From NCBI GenBank assembly GCA_030272155.1, contig CP126191.1:2254501-2318500 (forward strand): DNA of 64,000 nt. Direction: 5' to 3'. The first letter of the stretch is position 1. Each line of letters begins with the position of its first letter. Origin of the DNA: Tetradesmus obliquus (Eukaryota > Chlorophyta > Chlorophyceae > Sphaeropleales > Scenedesmaceae). The notes under the pieces were generated by a model. That model had not been told where the DNA came from, did not search any database, and was given only the letters and a program-made list of their open reading frames with translations. Of this stretch, positions 58,532 to 64,000 are shown one piece after another. Position numbers and translations under genes: made by a program.

Positions 58532-60844
58532 ATGGCCACGGCAACAGCACCGGGGGCCTCTCAAAATGTATTGAAGCGACAGACAGCCACAGTTGATTGT
58601 CCCAAGAGTATGGTGGGCAGGGTGATTGGAAAATCTGGAGAGACAATCAAGGCGCTGCAGACATACACAGGAGCGCTGATCCAGATCGATCAAACTGTGG
58701 AGCCAACCAGTTGAGTGCGAGGCGCCTGGCGAGAAGCAGCATAGGCCGAGCAAGGGCCCCTGCCAGGGCCCAAAGTTTGCAGCATGCATGTGTACCGCCC
58801 GTGGCTGGCAAGGCTGTCGTTTATGAAGTCCAGATTGTTTCAAGGTGCATTTCAGGCCAAGAGTGGCGCGTGCAGCGTCGGTTCGCTGCGCATGCTGCTC
58901 AAACTTCACACATGTCTCTGCTCTTGCAGAGGTCACGATCAGCGGCACGCCACACAGCTTGTCACTGGCAGTGTCAATGGTTACAGACATCGTGAAGGGC
59001 ACCTTCAAGGGCTTCGCCCTGCTGCGGCAGATAACCAACCCAGGGGGAGCGCGACCAGGGCCAGTGGCCAACCCCATGGCCCAGCCTCGACCCGTGTACG
59101 CCCCTGGCTATGGGTTGATCCCACCCTCGCAGGTGAGGCGCGCTGAGCGGTGCCAACGCTGGCATGGCGCCATCCTAGGCCTACCACTCGCTTCGTACAG
59201 GCCCACGGCGGCCAGGACTTCGATCAGGAACTTTGCAGCATTTAAGTAAATACCTTTGTCTATCTTGCAAATTTTGTAACGGTTGTGATCGGCATCAGGG
59301 CTACGACGACTTGACCGCCTAGATACACTGTGATTTGCTGCTGACCTGCTCCCCTGCGTGTACTCTTGCAGCTGTACGGTGCAGATGAGCGCACAGCAGG
59401 CGTTGTGCCCGTCAACTACGGCGGTAGGAGCACACAGGCAGCAGTGGGCTGGGCCCCAGGGCAGGTTACACCATCGCAGATGATCCTGGTGAGCAGCAGT
59501 ACCCCTTGTGCGTTGCAGTGCGTGCAGCAGCTGCTGAGACATCAGGGAGCATCTAGACAGCCACATCGATCATCAGCGACAGGCTCTTGGCTGTTGGTGC
59601 AGTGGGCAAGCGGGCATGGCCGCATGCTGCACAGCTGTACAGCAGTCGGGTCCCAACTGCGTCTTGAGCATTGTTGTGACAGCCCCCCAACCTCTTGCGT
59701 GCAACTTTTTGCTTGTGCAGAACATGCCGCCAGCTGGAGTGGTGCGCCCCATGGGCCAGCCAGGCATGCTGGGAGGTGCGCTTGCACAGCAGCAGGCACA
59801 GCAGCAGAAGCAGCAGCAACACAATGGCAGCCCTGTCCGTGCAGCGCTGCAGCTCCAGCCAGCTGCTGGCGGCGTGCATTGCCAAGAGCTGTGCACTGGC
59901 ACGTGCACCTGTGCAGCTGCAGAGTGCCGTCTTGCAGGAGTTGCAAGAGTTGCGGGAGTTTTGTAATGTGTAGCAGTGGCAGCAGCAGCAGCAGCAGTGA
60001 AACTGCAAGGGTACTGCTGCTGCGCAATGGATCGTTGCTGCTGCCTTAACGCGCATATCACGCGAAACCCAGCAGCAGGTCAGTTTAGTTGCAGGCTGCG
60101 GCACTTCCGCTGGCTGGAGAGTCGCATCATCACTGCTTTGGTGTGCCAGCGCGCGTTCATTCCGATTGGCTGACATGCTGCTGCTGCTGCTGCTGCTGCA
60201 GGCGAGGAGGCCATGATGGGTCCTATGCCTGGCTACGCAGCAGGCATGGCTCCAATGTATGCGTACCCGCCAGAGTACGGCATGCCAGGTGCGCAGCTGG
60301 CGGTGTTGCAGATGTAGGAGGGCGGGAGCAGCCTGCAGCGCCCGAGGCGTGGCTGGTGCCTGGATGCAGTACGTTGTGTGTGGTCCCTCTGGCCCTGTGT
60401 GAGGAGGCCGTGCATGTCAGCAGCTGGCCACCCACCCAACAGGAGACACCATACAGGATGTTCACCTGCTGTTGGTGCGCTGCACCACGCAGTGGTGTCT
60501 TCTGCTGCTGACAGCAACCATTGGCGTGCTGCTGCTGCTGCTGCTGCTGTCGCCGCGCAGGCATGATGCAGGCGCCGGAGGTCATGTACGGCGACCCCAA
60601 CGGCATGATGGGCGGCGGCGGCCTGGCAGGCAGCCAGGCGCGGCTGTACCACGCAGCGGGCGGGCCCAAGGCCGCGGGCGGGCCGGGCGGCCAGGGCCGC
60701 AGCAACGGCCCCGCCAAGAGCAGCAGCGCGGGCGACATGGCGGGAGACGTGATGGGCAGCGGCGCGCCGCTGCAGGGCGGCAACTGGGTGCAGGTGATGG
60801 ACCCGGACGGCAAGGTGTACTACTTGAACCAGGGGCAGCAGTAG
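58532..60844 (+). CDS. Single-KH-domain RNA-binding protein with Gly/Met-rich tail
   Basis: Probably binds single-stranded RNA. Exons 58532-58709, 58930-59132, 59372-59488, 59721-59775, 60202-60288 and 60561-60844 (TAG); 307 residues. ATG at 58532. The KH domain spans ~19-85: ATVDCPKSMVGRVIGKSGET carries the GxxG loop (GKSG, 33-36), followed by TGALIQIDQTVEPTK and VTISGTPHSLSLAVSMVTDI. The exon 1 donor is GTTGAG, weaker than usual, but gives the exact phase and the expected Lys. The exon 4 end is uncertain: GTGCGC at 59776 fits phase, but a longer exon including a Gln-rich stretch is possible. The tail is Gly/Pro/Met/Tyr-rich (MMGPMPGYAAGMAPMYAYPP) and ends NWVQVMDPDGKVYYLNQGQQ, like the first half of a WW domain. 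Confidence 0.88.
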
Positions 60845-63800
60845 GGCAGCAGCGCGGCGGGGCGTGCTTGGCGCTGACGCTGCTGCTGGCGGAGGTGCTG
60901 CGCGGCTGGGCTGCTTGCAGGAAGAGCGCGTATGGGAGTGGCGCAGCGCGTGTGGAGCGCAGCGCGCTTCGCATGCTGCTTGCCGCTTCGCGTCGGCGTG
61001 CAGCGTGAGCAATGCAGCAGCGGCGGTGCGTGGTGCTCCTGCAGTAGCAGGCCGTGCACAGTCATTGTGCTGCTGTTGGCAGCACGCGGGATTGCTGCGG
61101 CGTGTGTTTAGTGTCTGCGCTGCCTGGTTGCTTTTTGACTGCCTTGTGTCGCCAATGCCTGGTGACTGCTGCATTCCATCATGAGGCACAGCGGCATATC
61201 GTATGCTTTCTCCGCTTGACCAGTTCGGGAGCAAGCCTTAGCCATGCTGTCGAGTGCAGTTGCTGGGGTAGTAATGCATGTGTTGCTTACGGCGTGCAAT
61301 GGGGACGGAAAAGGTGTGATACTAGGCAGGCCTGCAGCTGCTCAGTTTGTGCAAGGGGGGTCCTCGCATCCTGTGTATCCTGTGTAGTGTGTCGGCAGGT
61401 ACTGTTGTGGTGTCTGGAGCGGGCATTTGGAAAAAGAGTACTGTGTTGCCGTCACAGCCCAGCTCCAAGGCAGGCCAGCTGATTGCGCCGATTGCTTGAC
61501 CTGCTGCCGCTGCTGCTGCCGCTGCTGCTGCTGCCGCTTGATGCATGGTGTGTCGACTGTGTTCCCGTGCCCTGTTCAGGGGTGTGTGTGTGCGCAGCCT
61601 GCTACGAACACTATCGTGGTGCTTTGGTGTCGCGTGTGTTGTGTGCATTAGCCCTGGCCATGCTTCGCATGCAGCTGGCCTCAGCGGCGACATGGGTTTC
61701 AGCCCGTATAACTACACATGTGGCTGCGCTGTGCACTGTTACGGCGACTGTCGCTGTTGTTGTTTTGGACTTGGGACTCACCCCTGCACGGTACTTGTGG
61801 CACACACATTGTGTAGGGTATCATGACATAGCTGCAAGGTAGGGCTGTATGGGGAGCATGTGCTGCTTCAATGGTAGTGCTTTTCATCCTGCACTCGCTT
61901 GTTGATGATGTACGCTCTCTGTTGGAGTGAGTGTTGGAGTGAGTGAAGCATGGTTTGCCGCTTCTACGTTACGCTTTGTCTACAACACCACCTGGGGAGG
62001 ATGCTGCCTCGTCTGCTGCTCCTGCTCTCGTTGATGCACCCTTGCCGCTGATTAGTACAGCTAGAGCTAGCAGCAGTTGTCTATGCAGTGGCAGCGCAAC
62101 CTGCGCCGCTGCGCGGCCATTACTAATGCATCTCATACGCGAAGCGCGCACTGCCGCACTGGTCAAACCATGCATCGCATTGTGGTGTGCGAATTGCGAT
62201 TGCTGGCGGCAGACGCATGTATGCCAAGTTCCAGAAGTTGTTGGTTTTGTGGATGTTACTGCTCTGTGCCAATGTCCGGTGCAGCATACGCACGCTTTGT
62301 CTGTTGTCTGTTGGGTGTGCCTGACTCTGCTGAGATAGTTGAACCCCAGTCTCTGGGGCGTTTCAGGGGACAACAGCACACAGCTTCTGTTGTGTGCTGT
62401 GTTGGCTGTCTGCAGCAGGCCTAGGCATGCTTTGCACTGCACAACCTGGCCTTTCGCGCCGGTGCGTGGATCTCCACAAAAGTGTGCATGGTGAGTATGT
62501 GGGACACACTGCTCACCTCTGCTGCTGCCAGTAGCTCGCTTCCAAACAGCTGAGGATGCCTGCTGAAGTACAGCTCAGGAGCATGGCGGCTGGAAGGCCC
62601 GTGTATGTGTTACGTGCCTTGAGCTGCCGTGCCTGCGTGTGTTGGGTGGGGTGGGTGGGCGGGCGCGTGCCTTCTGGCTGGGTTGGGTGCGTGGCGGCTT
62701 GCGTATTACTGACAGCACTTCCTCAGGCTTTGATCCATACACAGGCGCGCACTGCCTCCTGCACTGCTGCTTCTCCAGTACGCGGACATGTTTGTTGCAC
62801 GTTTGCATGGGCTGCTGACACTCTGCTCCCTGGGCCTGGCCGGGGGTGGCAGTGTTGGTGGGGTGTGTTGGCGGCTGGTGTGCAGACTGGAATGTTGGGG
62901 CCAGGTGCTGACGCTGCATTGCATCTGCGCAGCTGTCGGCTGTGTGGGTGTGCCTCACTCAAGACTTGAGGCTGGGAGTGGCAGAGGGGCCAAACGGCGT
63001 GCAGTGCAGCAATCAGCTGCGAGGTTGACTTCTGATACAAATCAATCGAGTTCCATTTGGCTGGTGCGCGTGTGCGCAGCACGGCAGCCAGCACGACGAG
63101 TATGCAGCAAAGTGTATCAGCATGCTGTTGCTGTTGCACACATGCAGACAAAGGCACACACTAACCGCTGGGTGTGGTTGATTTGTCAGGGTGATGGCTA
63201 TATATGTGTGTCAGGGGCTGACTTTAATGCCTGCTTACCCGTTCAAGCATAAGCATACATGGTGTTGAGCTTCGTTGTTATTGTGTGTGTGCGGAGTTGG
63301 GCGCTTCTGTGAGTGCGCTCGGGTACCGTGGTCGACTTGAGCTGCGCACCTTGTTGCTTGGTTCATCTGGCTTCCACAGTGTGTCCTCACACTGTGTTGC
63401 CTGTGGACCAAAGCACACATTGCATACCAGGCTGATGTTATTGCTTGCATGTGTGGCGCGGCCTGCTTACAGGCTGCAGTGGCCATTCAGCAACTTGCAA
63501 CCTGCTATGTCAAAAGGCGTCCCTGTGCCAGGGCTACGCCGTAATGCAACGTAACGTGTATGTGGCGGCAGTTTTTGCTCTCAGTGCAGGGGCATGGTGG
63601 TTTGAATTTGTATCGACGGTATGCATGCGCTGGCTGTTGTTTCATGTGAATCCCGGATGATCTGTGACACACTGGAGTGCAAGCTTGTGTCATGCAGGGG
63701 CAGATGAATCGCCAGTGGTGCAGGGTTGGGGTTGCTCTTGATGGCTGGGTGCTGCTTTGTTGCCTGGTTGCGGGGCTGGTTTGCGGCCCACTCTTGCCTG

Positions 63801-64000
63801 TTCCTGTTGCTGCGCAAGGGGGGTTGATCATGCTCTGCCAGCGCAGCTGCTGGCTCAGAGGTGTGAACGTTGTGGTCCCGCATGTGGTGCCGTATGTCAA
63901 GGGGGCACACTGCTTCAGTGGCCAGCTGGTTGTGGGCTGCTGTGTGCATTGCGTAGTTTTGGGTAGGCGTGCTGAAACACCATCCAAGGCTAGCGTGTAG
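60845..64000. other. 3.1-kb gene-poor stretch after the KH gene
   Basis: TG-rich on +, like 3' UTRs and introns of plus-strand genes. No open frame has a recognisable motif, no convincing exon with conserved residues, and no TGTAA was noticed. It may be a very long 3' UTR, introns of a gene beginning beyond the window, or intergenic DNA. Confidence 0.4.

Noticed and set aside
62788-63252. 154-codon frame near the end of the window
   Set aside because: Cys/Trp/Arg-rich composition typical of translated TG-rich UTR; no motif.
1-64000. CRISPR arrays, bacterial operons, viral genes, rRNA or tRNA genes
   Set aside because: No regularly spaced repeats, ribosome-binding-site-led operons, viral hallmark proteins, or convincing tRNA/rRNA sequence noticed. 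tRNA detection by eye is weak; tRNAscan-SE would settle it.

Overview
This is nuclear DNA of a green alga, most likely a chlorophycean (Scenedesmus/Tetradesmus-like; the exact taxon is an inference). The signs are intron-dense genes with short TG-rich introns, GTGAGC or GTGCGG donors and CTGCAG acceptors, CAG/CTG triplet tracts, Ala/Gly/Gln-rich proteins, and TGTAA elements (the chlorophyte poly(A) signal) downstream of stops. Nothing bacterial, viral or organellar was seen. I rebuilt exons by hand from splice sites and reading phase. Most junctions are phase-consistent; doubtful ones are flagged.

Layout: (1) 150-2198 (+) 3' end of a ubiquilin/DSK2 gene whose introns carry an exact 60-bp duplication and a MITE-like inverted-repeat element. 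(2) 3026-18340 (+) a 36-exon TmcB/TmcC-like multipass membrane protein with PAS-like domain, about 2,335 codons, interrupted by one in-frame TAG. (3) 21548-23128 (-) an Ala/Gln-rich protein of unknown function. (4) 24924-26796 (-) a secreted Cys-rich repeat protein. (5) 27298-29602 (-) an endonuclease III-like HhH-GPD DNA glycosylase. (6) 30350-32000 (+) a secreted Ala/Ser/Gly-rich, silk-like protein. (7) 32862-33942 (+) a probable GPI-anchored protein with a Ly6/uPAR-like cysteine pattern. (8) 35812-39594 (-) a CDC14 phosphatase. (9) 40912-41226 (-) mitochondrial-type ribosomal protein uS19. (10) 41907-42827 (+) MYCBP (FAP174-like). (11) 43726-45279 (-) a gamma-glutamylcyclotransferase-like protein with a C-terminal membrane segment. 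(12) 45909-52083 (+) an N-terminal-motor kinesin. (13) 53414-57077 (+) a subtilase. (14) 58532-60844 (+) a KH-domain RNA-binding protein. The last 3.1 kb has no gene I can support.

The genes do not form one pathway. They are a mixed set: proteostasis (ubiquilin, subtilase), DNA repair, cell cycle (CDC14), cilia/microtubules (MYCBP, kinesin) and cell surface (genes 4, 6, 7). Genes 9/10, 5/6 and 11/12 are divergent pairs with 0.6-0.75 kb between start codons. Convergent pairs 2/3, 7/8 and 10/11 have facing TGTAA/TTACA elements. Strand composition (TG-rich in the sense of transcription, CA-rich on the + strand for minus-strand genes) appears to mark introns and long 3' UTRs.

The observations most worth checking are the perfect 22-bp inverted repeat that pairs a 3' splice site of the TmcB-like gene with upstream intron, the in-frame TAG in a conserved block of the same gene, the Ly6-like GPI protein next to a silk-like secreted protein, and the composition-marked long 3' UTRs.
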